The notes under the pieces were generated by a model. That model was not told the DNA's origin and made no database searches. It saw nothing but the letters and a program-made list of their open reading frames with translations. Shown here one piece after another: positions 38,483 to 47,195 of a stretch of 64,000 nt of DNA (positions are counted from its first letter, which is position 1; the number at the start of each line of letters is the position of its first letter). The stretch is from Microbulbifer pacificus (GTDB taxonomy: Bacteria; Pseudomonadota; Gammaproteobacteria; Pseudomonadales; Cellvibrionaceae): assembly GCF_033723955.1 (NCBI RefSeq), contig NZ_CP137555.1, positions 1,647,501 through 1,711,500 on the forward strand, given 5' to 3'. The position numbers were made by a program, and so were the translations under genes.

Positions 38483-38603
38483 GAAGGTTCTGGAGCTGGT
38501 GCCCCTTTCCGAGACCGTCTGCGGCCAGGACGGCCGCAGCCGAGCCCCCATCGATGGGTTCACGGCGTGTCTCGGAAAGGGGCACCAGCTTCAGAACCGC
38601 CTC
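38483..38603 (+). repeat. 121-bp structured element, subtype A, copy 3
   Basis: Plus orientation. All 29 outer arm positions pair, with one G-U. Hairpin 1 has a different stem, CTGCGGCC/GGCCGCAG, with loop AGGAC, showing compensated change of the whole stem relative to other subtype A copies. Hairpin 2 reads CCCATCGATGGG, so its loop has lost GGA. The terminal box is CCGCCTC. It lies between purH and purD, sense to both. Confidence 0.93.
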
Positions 38604-38716
38604 AGGACTGGCAACGAAGCGCTCTTAACTACCTCCCAGCTCCAGTCCCTACCCGGCAACCCAGCGCAAAATGCTAAACTAGCCCACCTAAATAACAGGC
38701 ACGGGGAAACTCAAGA

Positions 38717-40012
38717 ATGAATATCCTGGTAATCGGCTCTGGTGGCCGCGAACACGCACTGGCCTGGAAGGCCGCACAAAACCCCGCCGTAGACACCGTC
38801 TTCGTCGCACCGGGCAACGCCGGCACCGCCCGCGAACCCAAACTCCAGAACGTCAACATCGGCGTCGACAACTTCTCCGCCCTGTCCGACTTCGTCGAAG
38901 AAAAAGGCATCACCCTCACCATCGTCGGCCCCGAAGCCCCGCTGGTGGACGGCATCGTCGACTTCTTCAATGCCCGCGGCCACAACATCTTCGGCCCCGA
39001 AAAAGCCGCCGCCCAGCTCGAAGGCTCCAAAGCCTTCACCAAAGATTTCCTCGAGCGCCACGCCATCCCCACCGCCGCCTACAAGAACTTCACCGAAGTC
39101 GAGCCGGCGATCGAATACATCCGCGCCCAGGGCGCCCCGATCGTGGTCAAGGCCGACGGCCTCGCCGCCGGTAAAGGCGTCATCGTCGCCGAAACCCTCG
39201 AGCAGGCCGAACTGGCCGTGCGCGACATGCTCTCCGGCAACGCCTTCGGCGATGCCGGATGTCGCGTGGTGGTGGAAGAATTCCTCACCGGTGAAGAAGC
39301 CAGCTTCATCGTCATGGTGGACGGTGAGAACATCCTGCCCATGGCCACCAGCCAGGACCACAAGCGCGTTGGCGACGGCGACACCGGCCCCAACACCGGC
39401 GGCATGGGCGCCTACTCCCCGGCGCCCGTAGTGACCCAGGACGTCTACCAGCGCGTGATGCAGGAAGTCATCGAGCCCACCGTCAAGGGCCTCGCCAGTG
39501 AAGGTATGCCCTACACCGGCTTCCTCTACGCCGGCCTGATGATCAATGAAGAGGGCGCGCCCAAGGTCATCGAATACAACTGCCGCTTCGGCGACCCGGA
39601 AACCCAGCCAATCATGATGCGCCTCAAGTCCGATCTGGTTGAGCTGTGCATGGCCGCGGTGGAAAAACGCCTGGACAAGGTCACCGCCGAGTGGGACTCC
39701 CGACCGGCACTGGGCGTGGTGCTGGCTGCACACGGCTACCCCGGCAGCTACCGCAAGGGTGACGCCATCTCCGGCCTGGACAAGGCGGATAGCGAAAACG
39801 CCAAGGTGTTCCACGCCGGTACCGCGCTGGACGGAGAGCGTGTGGTTACCAGCGGCGGCCGCGTACTCTGCGCCACCGCGCTGGGCGACACCGTGGCCGA
39901 GGCCCAGGAAAACGCCTACGAGTGCGCGCGCAAGATCTACTGGGAAGGCGTTTTCTTCCGCAAAGACATCGGCTACCGTGCGGTGGAGCGGGAACAGTCC
40001 GCAGAAGCGTAA
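38717..40012 (+). CDS. purD: Phosphoribosylamine-glycine ligase
   Basis: PurD joins glycine to phosphoribosylamine in purine synthesis. The 431-residue ATP-grasp enzyme begins [19 protein letters not shown] and contains [39 protein letters not shown], and [13 protein letters not shown] with metal ligands. GGGGAAA precedes the ATG. purH and purD are adjacent as in pseudomonads, and coq7 follows after 22 bp. Confidence 0.98.
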   Translation: MNILVIGSGGREHALAWKAAQNPAVDTVFVAPGNAGTAREPKLQNVNIGVDNFSALSDFVEEKGITLTIVGPEAPLVDGIVDFFNARGHNIFGPEKAAAQLEGSKAFTKDFLERHAIPTAAYKNFTEVEPAIEYIRAQGAPIVVKADGLAAGKGVIVAETLEQAELAVRDMLSGNAFGDAGCRVVVEEFLTGEEASFIVMVDGENILPMATSQDHKRVGDGDTGPNTGGMGAYSPAPVVTQDVYQRVMQEVIEPTVKGLASEGMPYTGFLYAGLMINEEGAPKVIEYNCRFGDPETQPIMMRLKSDLVELCMAAVEKRLDKVTAEWDSRPALGVVLAAHGYPGSYRKGDAISGLDKADSENAKVFHAGTALDGERVVTSGGRVLCATALGDTVAEAQENAYECARKIYWEGVFFRKDIGYRAVEREQSAEA

Positions 40013-40034
40013 TCGGTCTTTGAGGAACACACGG

Positions 40035-40682
40035 ATGAGCAGTCAACGCCAATTGAGCGGTCTTGATCGCCTGCTGCTGCAGGCGGATCGCGCCCTGCGC
40101 ACCCTGAGCCCGGGCTCGCCCTGCCACGAACGGCTATCGCCGGCGAAGGCCGTGGACGAGACCGAGCTGACTGACAGCGAACGCCGTCACGCAGCGGGGC
40201 TGATGCGGGTAAACCACAGCGGTGAGGTGTGTGCCCAGGCGCTGTACCAAGGGCAGGCGCTGACCGCCAAGTTGCCGCAGGTGCGTGCGGAAATGGAACA
40301 CGCCGCCGACGAGGAGATCGACCATCTGGCCTGGTGCGAGCAGCGCCTGCAGGAACTGGACAGCCGCCCGAGCCTGCTCAATCCCATCTGGTACGGTCTG
40401 TCCTTCGGTATCGGCGCCGCGGCTGGGAAGATCAGCGACAAGGTCAGCCTGGGCTTTGTCGCTGCCACCGAGGAGCAGGTGTGCAAGCATCTGGAAAGCC
40501 ATCTGCAGAAACTGCCGGCGCAGGATGAGAAAAGCCGCGCGGTGGTGGAGCAAATGCTGGTGGATGAGGCCAAACACCAGCACGCTGCGCTGGATGCCGG
40601 CGGGGCGCGCTTCCCCGGGCCGGTGAAAGGGCTGATGACGCTGGTGTCGAAGGCGATGACATCGGTGAGTTACCGGGTCTGA
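40035..40682 (+). CDS. coq7: 2-polyprenyl-3-methyl-6-methoxy-1,4-benzoquinone monooxygenase (Coq7)
   Basis: Coq7 is the di-iron hydroxylase of ubiquinone synthesis. The 215-residue product has the carboxylate/His iron ligands in [25 protein letters not shown], and [11 protein letters not shown]. The ATG at 40035 has GAGGAA upstream. In Pseudomonas coq7 lies near crp, as it does here. A bidirectional terminator follows at 40705-40740. Confidence 0.96.
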   Translation: MSSQRQLSGLDRLLLQADRALRTLSPGSPCHERLSPAKAVDETELTDSERRHAAGLMRVNHSGEVCAQALYQGQALTAKLPQVRAEMEHAADEEIDHLAWCEQRLQELDSRPSLLNPIWYGLSFGIGAAAGKISDKVSLGFVAATEEQVCKHLESHLQKLPAQDEKSRAVVEQMLVDEAKHQHAALDAGGARFPGPVKGLMTLVSKAMTSVSYRV

Positions 40683-40704
40683 GCTTCCCCACCAAGTTAA
40701 ATAA

Positions 40705-40740
40705 AAAAACCCCGAGTCTCAGTGAGGCTCGGGGTTTTTC
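40705..40740. terminator. Bidirectional rho-independent terminator
   Basis: AAAAACCCCGAG pairs perfectly with CTCGGGGTTTTT, and an inner CTC/GAG extends the hairpin. A-run and T-run flanks make it work on both strands, ending coq7 (plus) and the OsmC-family gene (minus). Confidence 0.92.
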
Positions 40741-40770
40741 TTTATCCGGCTGTATCAGCAGCCGACAAAC

Positions 40771-41193
40771 TCAGATTTCTTCAATCCGGTAGCTGTGCAC
40801 GATCTCAATCCCGGCCTTGCCCAGCATGATGGAGGCCGAGCAGTACTTCTCCGCGGACAGCTCTACCGCCCGCGCTACCTGCACTTCCTTGATGTTGCGG
40901 CCGCGCACCACAAATTCCATCTCGATCTTCTCAAACGGCGCCGGTACCGCGTCGGGACGGTGACCCTTGAGTTCCACATGGCAACCGATCACATCCTGGC
41001 GGGCCTTTTCCAGAATGCTCACCACGTCGTAGGACGCGCAGCCGCCAACACCCAGCAGGATCATCTCCATCGGGCGGATACCGTTGTTCTTGACACCGCC
41101 TTCCATCACCACGGAATTGCCGCTGCCGGCCTCACCGACAAATGTCAGCCCATTTACCCAGGTCACCCGACCCTGCATAACTCCGCCCGCCAT
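40771..41193 (-). CDS. OsmC family protein (YhfA-like)
   Basis: A 140-residue OsmC/Ohr-fold protein. The two family cysteines are present in LLGVGGCASYDVVSIL and SAEKYCSASIML. RPMEMILLG and IVHSYRIEEI match the YhfA subgroup, which is also divergent from crp in E. coli. OsmC/Ohr proteins reduce organic hydroperoxides, but YhfA-type activity is not well defined. It shares a 309-bp divergent promoter region with crp. Confidence 0.93.
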   Translation of the reverse strand: MAGGVMQGRVTWVNGLTFVGEAGSGNSVVMEGGVKNNGIRPMEMILLGVGGCASYDVVSILEKARQDVIGCHVELKGHRPDAVPAPFEKIEMEFVVRGRNIKEVQVARAVELSAEKYCSASIMLGKAGIEIVHSYRIEEI

Positions 41194-41379
41194 GGAACTC
41201 TCTCCTGCAAAATTAATGAGGGCGGGGAGCTTATCACAACAGCCTGCGAAATCTGCAGCACAGCGTCACCTGGTACCACTGTTCCAAACCATTCAGCCAA
41301 AGTAAGCCTTCACTTACGGCGGTTGTCAGCGCTGTCTACAACCGTTATAAACAACACCCGAACCCAGCGCTTCGCAAAT

Positions 41380-41395
41380 AGTGGCCCAGATCACA
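41380..41395. promoter_or_regulatory. Possible CRP binding site upstream of crp
   Basis: AGTGGCCCAGATCACA has the right half-site TCACA perfect and three of five matches in the left half of TGTGA-N6-TCACA. It lies 108 bp before the crp start in the region shared with the osmC-type gene. Autoregulation is common for crp. The left half is weak. Confidence 0.35.
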
Positions 41396-41424
41396 TTGCG
41401 GAGCTTTGCCGCGCCCAGCCCCTG

Positions 41425-41451
41425 TTGGCACCGGTGTTTTAGCGGGATAAT
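41425..41451 (+). promoter_or_regulatory. Possible sigma-70 promoter of crp
   Basis: TTGGCA (41425-41430) and GATAAT (41446-41451) are 15 bp apart, or 16 bp when ATAATC is taken. The remaining 300 bp between the two divergent genes shows no gene. Confidence 0.4.
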
Positions 41452-41502
41452 CATTTTTTACCCGGGATCAGGCACAAAAAATTCTAGAAAAGGAGTAGAT
41501 CC

Positions 41503-42138
41503 GTGACGGTCGCTACCGAAGATACCCTGTCTACTGGCAACATCGAGGATTTCCTCGCCCACTGCCACCGCCGCCGCTACCCGGCCAAGAGCACCATCAT
41601 CTACGCCGGTGATCGCTGTGAGTCCTTGTATTTCATTATGCGCGGCTCGGTGACCGTGCTGATCGAGGACGACGAAGGCCGTGAAATGATTGTCGCCTAC
41701 CTGAACGACGGTGACTTCTTCGGCGAAATGGGCCTGTTCGATCAGGATACCCGCAGCGCCTGGGTGCGTACCAAGACCGAGTGTGAAGTCGCGGAAATTT
41801 CCTATAGTAAGTTCCAGGAACTGACCCGTCAGCATCCGGAATTCCTGTTTGCGCTCGCCACCCAGATGGCCGGCCGCCTGCGCAACACCACCCGCAAGGT
41901 GGGCGACCTGGCATTCCTCGATGTGACCGGCCGCGTGGCCCGCACCCTGCTCGACCTGTGTAACGAGCCGGATGCGATGACTCATCCGGAAGGCATGCAG
42001 ATCAAGATCACCCGCCAGGAAATCGGTCGTATTGTCGGCTGCTCCCGCGAGATGGTGGGCCGGGTACTCAAGACCTTGGAAGAACAGGGGCTGGTATCCG
42101 TAAAAGGCAAAACCATGGTGGTTTTCGGCACCCGCTGA
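41503..42138 (+). CDS. crp: cAMP-activated global regulator Crp/Vfr
   Basis: A 211-residue CRP. The cAMP pocket is intact: [20 protein letters not shown] has the ribose/phosphate-binding Glu, Arg and Ser. The C-terminal HTH is [20 protein letters not shown], typical of CRP/Vfr. Translation begins at GTG with AGGAG well placed (41491-41495). It is divergent from the YhfA-type gene, as in enterics, and is followed by its own terminator. Confidence 0.97.
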   Translation: MTVATEDTLSTGNIEDFLAHCHRRRYPAKSTIIYAGDRCESLYFIMRGSVTVLIEDDEGREMIVAYLNDGDFFGEMGLFDQDTRSAWVRTKTECEVAEISYSKFQELTRQHPEFLFALATQMAGRLRNTTRKVGDLAFLDVTGRVARTLLDLCNEPDAMTHPEGMQIKITRQEIGRIVGCSREMVGRVLKTLEEQGLVSVKGKTMVVFGTR

Positions 42139-42153
42139 TCCCAGCTTTCGAAT

Positions 42154-42181
42154 CGGGGCACCCCGCTTTGCGGGTGCCCCG
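42154..42181 (+). terminator. Rho-independent terminator after crp
   Basis: CGGGGCACCCCGC and GCGGGTGCCCCG pair with one bulged C around a short TTT loop. The T-run after it is poor (CTCTCCCCT), so it may be a partial terminator. Confidence 0.6.
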
Positions 42182-42327
42182 CTCTCCCCTCCCGCAACAG
42201 CTCCCTATCCTCTTTATTTACTCCCGAGATTCCTCGCCCGCTGGTGGCCCTCCCTGTTGCCGCCGTTTGCCGCAATTGCCAAACAGGCACACTAAAATTC
42301 CAAGGTCTCAGCCCGAGGGACCGACCT

Positions 42328-44484
42328 ATGCGGAACCGTAGCGGCGCTGCTCGGTTACTCACAAGCGCATTGTTTATCGCAATGGCGTTGCTTCTATTGG
42401 TCACCGCCTGCGACCAACGGCCTCCCCAACAAGAAAACACTGCGCCCAGAGCAGCCTCAACAAGCAGTTACATCGAAACCGGCGACCTCCCTGACATTCG
42501 CAAGCGCGGCCTAATCCGACTGGTCACGTTGGGCGGTCCCGAGCTGGATCTGCTGCCGCGAGACAGCATCGTCACCCTGAAAAACGTCAACCTCGCCAAC
42601 AAGCTGGCGGCGGAACTCAAGCTCGAAGCAATCTGGCTACAGGCAAGTACCCCCCAAGAAGCCCTGGAGATGGTGCGTGACGGCAGGGCAGATATCGCGG
42701 CCTACTCCCTGACCGACAACGAGGAGCGGCGCCAACTGGTGGATTTTACCCTGCCCCTGATGCAGGCCCGCCAGAGGCTGCTCACCAGTTTAAACGGGCC
42801 GGACATCACCGATCCTAAGCAACTGCACAATGTGGAACTGATTGCCCAGACGGGCTCCACCTATGTGGATACGGCGCGACGCCTGGTCGCGCAATATCCG
42901 CAGGCAAAATTATCCATCCTGCAGGCAATCGTGTATGAGGACCGCGATGCATTAGTGGACCTGTTGAATGAGAAAAAAAATCGCGCAGTAATACTCGACG
43001 ACTACATCGCCGAGAATATGCTCAGTTACCGGGATGATGTGCGATTGGGAGCGGCGGTCACAGAGCCCGAAAATATTGCCTGGGCGGTGCGTAAGGATTC
43101 CAAAAAACTGCTCACCACCGTTAACAATTTCCTCACACACAATCTTGTTGAAGCACCAGAGGATCGCATTGCCGACTGGAACGCGATCAAGCAGTCCGGG
43201 GTAATCCGCTTTCTGACCTACAACCGGCCCTCCGTGTATTACCTTTGGAAAGGTATGTTGATGGGTTTTGACTACGACCTGGCCAAAGCGTTTGCCGATA
43301 AACACGACCTGCAGCTCCAGGTCATCGTTGTCCCCTACAACGAAAAGTTGATCGACTGGCTCAAGGCCGGTCGCGGGGATTTTGCCGGCGCGCTGAAAAA
43401 TATTACCCAGGAGCGAATCAACGAGGGGATAACGTTTACCACGTCCTATCGGGAAACCCCGGAGCAGGTGGTAAGCAACCGAAAGAAGCCCGAAATTAAC
43501 AGCGTGCAGGATCTGGCGGGACGCACGCTGACGCTGCGCGCCTATTCCCCTTTTATCACCACCGGTCGCGCGATCAAAAACAGTGGCATTAATGTAAGGG
43601 TGGAGATAGCACCCCCCGAAATATCCATTGCAGAGATCATCAACAAAATTGCCGCAGGTGAACTGGATGCAACGGTCGTCGACTCTGATGACGCACTGAT
43701 GGCATCCTCGCTACAACCAGAGTTGTTACCGGGCACCATGCTCAGCGATCCCAGACCGCAGGGCTGGATGCTGATGCCCCAGAACCGCGAACTGCAGAAA
43801 AAGCTCAATCGGTTTATTGCCGACTTCCGCAAGAGCGCGCAGTACGAGGAAAAAATTGCCGCTTACTTTCAGCCCAACAAGCGCTTTACCCAGCAGGTCG
43901 CTGCGCGGGTGGTTCCGGGAGAGGATCTCTCACCGTATGACAACCTGGTTAAGGACTCTTCACAGGAATACAACTTCGACTGGCGTCTTGTGGTTGCGCA
44001 GATTTGGCAGGAGAGCAACTTCAACCCCAAGGCAGTATCTCCGGTCGGCGCCCAGGGACTGATGCAGGTCATGCCGATGACGGCGGAAGACATGGGATTT
44101 CCGCCGCCCGTCTTCGAACCGGAACGCAATATCAAAGCCGGCATCAAGTATCTGAACTGGGTGCGCGATCGCTTTGAGCCGACGTTGCCTGCAATCGACA
44201 AGCTCTGGTTCTCCCTCGCTTCCTACAACGCGGGCTATGGTCACCTGCTGGACGCCCGCCACCTCGCGCAGGAAATGGGACTGAATCCGGACGTGTGGTT
44301 CGGCAATGTCGAAACGGCCATGCTGAAACTCTCCGAGCCGCAATACTTTTCAAATGCGCGCTACGGCTATGTGCGCGGTGCCGAGCCCGTGCTCTATGTG
44401 CGCAAGATCAGTCAGTTATACAAGGCCTACGCCGGTATCGTGAGTGGTGCCGGCGCGGATGAACACCTGCTGCCACTCAAATAA
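42328..44484 (+). CDS. MltF-like lytic transglycosylase with two solute-binding domains
   Basis: A 718-residue lipoprotein (lipobox LLVTAC, Cys28). Two successive SBP_bac_3-type domains are visible: about 58-290 (IRKRGLIRLVTLGG; GRADIAAYSLTDNEERRQ) and about 298-545 (AIKQSGVIRFLTYNRPSVYY; GFDYDLAKAFADKHDLQLQV). A C-terminal SLT domain follows (about 550-718) with catalytic Glu562 in IWQESNFNPKA, then GAQGLMQVMP and SLASYNAGYGH. Standard MltF has one sensor domain. It should cleave peptidoglycan at the outer membrane under ligand control. The ATG was chosen for GAGGGA seven bases upstream. Confidence 0.9.
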   Translation: MRNRSGAARLLTSALFIAMALLLLVTACDQRPPQQENTAPRAASTSSYIETGDLPDIRKRGLIRLVTLGGPELDLLPRDSIVTLKNVNLANKLAAELKLEAIWLQASTPQEALEMVRDGRADIAAYSLTDNEERRQLVDFTLPLMQARQRLLTSLNGPDITDPKQLHNVELIAQTGSTYVDTARRLVAQYPQAKLSILQAIVYEDRDALVDLLNEKKNRAVILDDYIAENMLSYRDDVRLGAAVTEPENIAWAVRKDSKKLLTTVNNFLTHNLVEAPEDRIADWNAIKQSGVIRFLTYNRPSVYYLWKGMLMGFDYDLAKAFADKHDLQLQVIVVPYNEKLIDWLKAGRGDFAGALKNITQERINEGITFTTSYRETPEQVVSNRKKPEINSVQDLAGRTLTLRAYSPFITTGRAIKNSGINVRVEIAPPEISIAEIINKIAAGELDATVVDSDDALMASSLQPELLPGTMLSDPRPQGWMLMPQNRELQKKLNRFIADFRKSAQYEEKIAAYFQPNKRFTQQVAARVVPGEDLSPYDNLVKDSSQEYNFDWRLVVAQIWQESNFNPKAVSPVGAQGLMQVMPMTAEDMGFPPPVFEPERNIKAGIKYLNWVRDRFEPTLPAIDKLWFSLASYNAGYGHLLDARHLAQEMGLNPDVWFGNVETAMLKLSEPQYFSNARYGYVRGAEPVLYVRKISQLYKAYAGIVSGAGADEHLLPLK

Positions 44485-44510
44485 CCCCTATGTCGACCCC
44501 TCGGTCGTCC

Positions 44511-44528
44511 TTTCAATTTCCATTGAAA
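44511..44528. repeat. Short inverted repeat upstream of TonB receptor
   Basis: TTTCAATTTCCATTGAAA is a perfect 7-4-7 inverted repeat, 26 bp after the transglycosylase gene and 114 bp before the receptor start. It could be an operator or a weak terminator; no T-run follows. Confidence 0.45.
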
Positions 44529-44641
44529 ATTCACTCCGGACAAACTTCCTGTGGCGGAAATTTCAACAACCGCATTTTCTTCAGTTTTCAAATGGTATTC
44601 TGCGGAAATCTTTTGTAGTTAGATGTGCCAACTCACACACC

Positions 44642-47128
44642 ATGAAAATGACGATCCAAAATAATGGGGGCTCCCGCCGGTTCACTAAAAAGCATCTGGC
44701 GCTCGCAATTTCCTGTACCACCCTGCCTTTGCTAACTGCCGCACAGCCCGCAGAGCAAAGCCTGAGCGCGCCGGTTTTCGAAGAAGTCGTGGTGACCGCC
44801 AGTCGCCGTGCCGAGAGCGTGATGGACACCCCCATCAATATCTCCGCCGTGGACGGTGGCAAGATTGAAGATTTGCGCCTGAATGACGTGGCCAAGCTGG
44901 CCTACTACACCCCGGGTCTGACCGTGGTGGATCGCGGCCCGCGCAATGAGTCACCGGATATTGTGGTGCGCGGCCTCAATACCGGCGGACTCGGTCCGGG
45001 CTTCGACAGCAGTGCCGTGGCCATCTACCTGGGGGAAACCCCGCTGTCCGTGGACCTGAACCCGGTGGATCTCGAGCGCGTGGAAGTGCTGATCGGCCCG
45101 CAGGGAACCCTGTATGGCCAGGGCACCCTCGGCGGCGCCATCCGCTATATCCCGCGCAAGGCGGAATTCGGCGAGTACACCGCCGAAGTGCGCGGCAACG
45201 CCAGCCGCAACGCCGAAAGCGACAGCTTCGGGCAGGAGTACGGCAGCACCCTGAACCTGGGTTTCAGCGACACGCTCGCGCTGCGCATCAACCTCGACCA
45301 GGTCAAGGATCCCGGCTTTATCGACTACAGCTACGTGGTGCGCGAGCCGGGCGTATCGAACCCGCAGCCGGACTTCTCCGACCCGCAAGACGTTGCCGCC
45401 AACCTGCGCACTGTGAAAGACGCCAGCGGCGCCGACATCCTGTCGGGCCGCGCCAATCTGCGCTGGGCCCCGACCGACTGGCTGGAAACCAGCCTGTGGC
45501 ACTACTACCAGGACACCAAGGCCGAGGGCCGCCAGCTGAACAACCAGCTCGCATTCGGCACCGGGCGCTATGAATCCGCAGCGCGCGTCGAGGAACCCAA
45601 CCACTTCACCAACAAGCTCACCAGCCTGGAAGTGAGCGCGGATCTGGGCTTTGCCGAAGCCACCGCCACCTACGGTGAGTCCCAGTACGACGAGCTCGGC
45701 CAGCGCGACCAGACCGACCTGCTGCTGGGCTTTGAGTATGGTTACGAAGAATTTCCCAGCTTCTCCGCGTATACCCGCGAGGAAGCCATGGAGGAAACCG
45801 ATACCTTTGAGCTGCGCCTGGTCTCCCAGAGCGACGGACCGCTGTCGTGGGTCGCGGGCTATTTCACCACCGAGAAACAGTGGGACTACGCCAGCATGGA
45901 GTTCGTGCCCGGCTTCGACCAGTTCGCGGTGGATAACTTTGATGGCATACAGCTGCGCCCGGACGCTCTTGAGTACATCGAACTCACCGACCGCCTCAGC
46001 AAGGAATCCGCGCTGTACGGTGAAGTGAGCTACCAGATTACCGACCGCTGGTCGGTCACCGCCGGCTATCGCGCCTACGAGTATGAGACCGACATCACCG
46101 GCGGCTTTGGCCTGCCGCTGCTCGAGACCGTCTGGGACGGCGCCCCGCAGGATGCCATCAATGTCGATCTCCGGCGCAACAAGGGTAGTGACGACGGTGA
46201 CCTGTTCAAGTTCAACACCTCCTGGGACATCAATGATGACGGCATGGTGTATTTCACCTATTCCCAGGGCTACCGCATCGGTGGCGTGAACTCGGTTCCG
46301 GAGTGCAGCCCGGAGCAACTTGCCGGTGAGGACGACGGGCAGAAGCTGTGTGCCCAGTCTCACGAGTTGGCTTACCAGCCGGACCTGATCGACAACTACG
46401 AGATCGGTTACAAGGGCCTTGTCGGCGAGCGCGTTTCCCTGACCGCAGCGCTGTTTTATATCGACTGGAGCGACCTGCAGCTGTCCAGCACCACCGAGTT
46501 TGGCAACCTGCCGATTCTGGCCAATGGCAGCACCGCCTTCAGCCGCGGCCTGGAACTGCAGGGGCAGTGGATGATCCGCGACAACCTGGATCTGAGCTTC
46601 AGCTACGCCTACACCAATGCGGAACTGAGTGAAGACGCACCCGGTCTGGTGGGCGATTACACCGCCGAGAAAGGTGCGCGCCTGCCGGGACACGCAGAAC
46701 ACCAGGGCTCCATGAACCTGAATTACCGCACGGCGTTGCTGGGCCAGGACCTGCTGCTGAATTACGGCCTGGTCTACGCCAGCGATGTGTATAACACCGT
46801 CGGCGGTCCGGAAGACCCGCTGTACTACATCGACGAGGAAACCGGCGAGCGCATCGACGGCGATCGCGGTGGTGAAGCCATTCCCGGCTACGCGGTCCAC
46901 CATATCTCCGCCAGCCTGGAGCAGGATAGCTGGCTGGTTCAGGCCTATGTCGACAACCTGTGGAACAAGTATTACGTCACCGGCACCCGCAACAGCCGCC
47001 GGTCGGATATTCTGCAGAGCGAGACCGACGGCCCCGGCACCCTGTACGGTGACTTCAACCTGCGCTCCTACGCGCAGTATGTGGGTACACCGCGTACCAT
47101 CGGCGCCCGGGTGACCTACCGTTTTTAA
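44642..47128 (+). CDS. TonB-dependent outer membrane receptor, substrate unknown
   Basis: An 828-residue receptor. A signal peptide ends near residue 34 (LLTAAQPAEQ). A TonB-box/plug start follows (FEEVVVTASRRAESVMDTP), with plug motifs DIVVRGLNTGG, VDLERVEVLIGPQGTLYGQG and GGAIRYIPRK. The barrel ends VGTPRTIGARVTYRF, with terminal Phe. It belongs to the large group of marine TonB receptors with unassigned substrates. No Fur box is visible upstream. The TPR-sulfotransferase gene follows after 67 bp, a pairing often seen in oligotrophic proteobacteria. Confidence 0.92.
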   Translation: MKMTIQNNGGSRRFTKKHLALAISCTTLPLLTAAQPAEQSLSAPVFEEVVVTASRRAESVMDTPINISAVDGGKIEDLRLNDVAKLAYYTPGLTVVDRGPRNESPDIVVRGLNTGGLGPGFDSSAVAIYLGETPLSVDLNPVDLERVEVLIGPQGTLYGQGTLGGAIRYIPRKAEFGEYTAEVRGNASRNAESDSFGQEYGSTLNLGFSDTLALRINLDQVKDPGFIDYSYVVREPGVSNPQPDFSDPQDVAANLRTVKDASGADILSGRANLRWAPTDWLETSLWHYYQDTKAEGRQLNNQLAFGTGRYESAARVEEPNHFTNKLTSLEVSADLGFAEATATYGESQYDELGQRDQTDLLLGFEYGYEEFPSFSAYTREEAMEETDTFELRLVSQSDGPLSWVAGYFTTEKQWDYASMEFVPGFDQFAVDNFDGIQLRPDALEYIELTDRLSKESALYGEVSYQITDRWSVTAGYRAYEYETDITGGFGLPLLETVWDGAPQDAINVDLRRNKGSDDGDLFKFNTSWDINDDGMVYFTYSQGYRIGGVNSVPECSPEQLAGEDDGQKLCAQSHELAYQPDLIDNYEIGYKGLVGERVSLTAALFYIDWSDLQLSSTTEFGNLPILANGSTAFSRGLELQGQWMIRDNLDLSFSYAYTNAELSEDAPGLVGDYTAEKGARLPGHAEHQGSMNLNYRTALLGQDLLLNYGLVYASDVYNTVGGPEDPLYYIDEETGERIDGDRGGEAIPGYAVHHISASLEQDSWLVQAYVDNLWNKYYVTGTRNSRRSDILQSETDGPGTLYGDFNLRSYAQYVGTPRTIGARVTYRF

Positions 47129-47148
47129 ACGGTAGTCCCCGGATCAAA

Positions 47149-47183
47149 CAAAAGCCGGCCTGGATAACCCGGGCCGGCTTTTG
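47149..47183 (+). terminator. Rho-independent terminator after TonB receptor gene
   Basis: CAAAAGCCGGCC pairs perfectly with GGCCGGCTTTTG (12 bp), followed by TATTTTC. A smaller hairpin, CTACCGTTT/AAACGGTAG, overlaps the stop codon at 47116-47135. The next gene starts only 12 bases after the stem. Confidence 0.85.
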
Positions 47184-47195
47184 TATTTTCATCTT

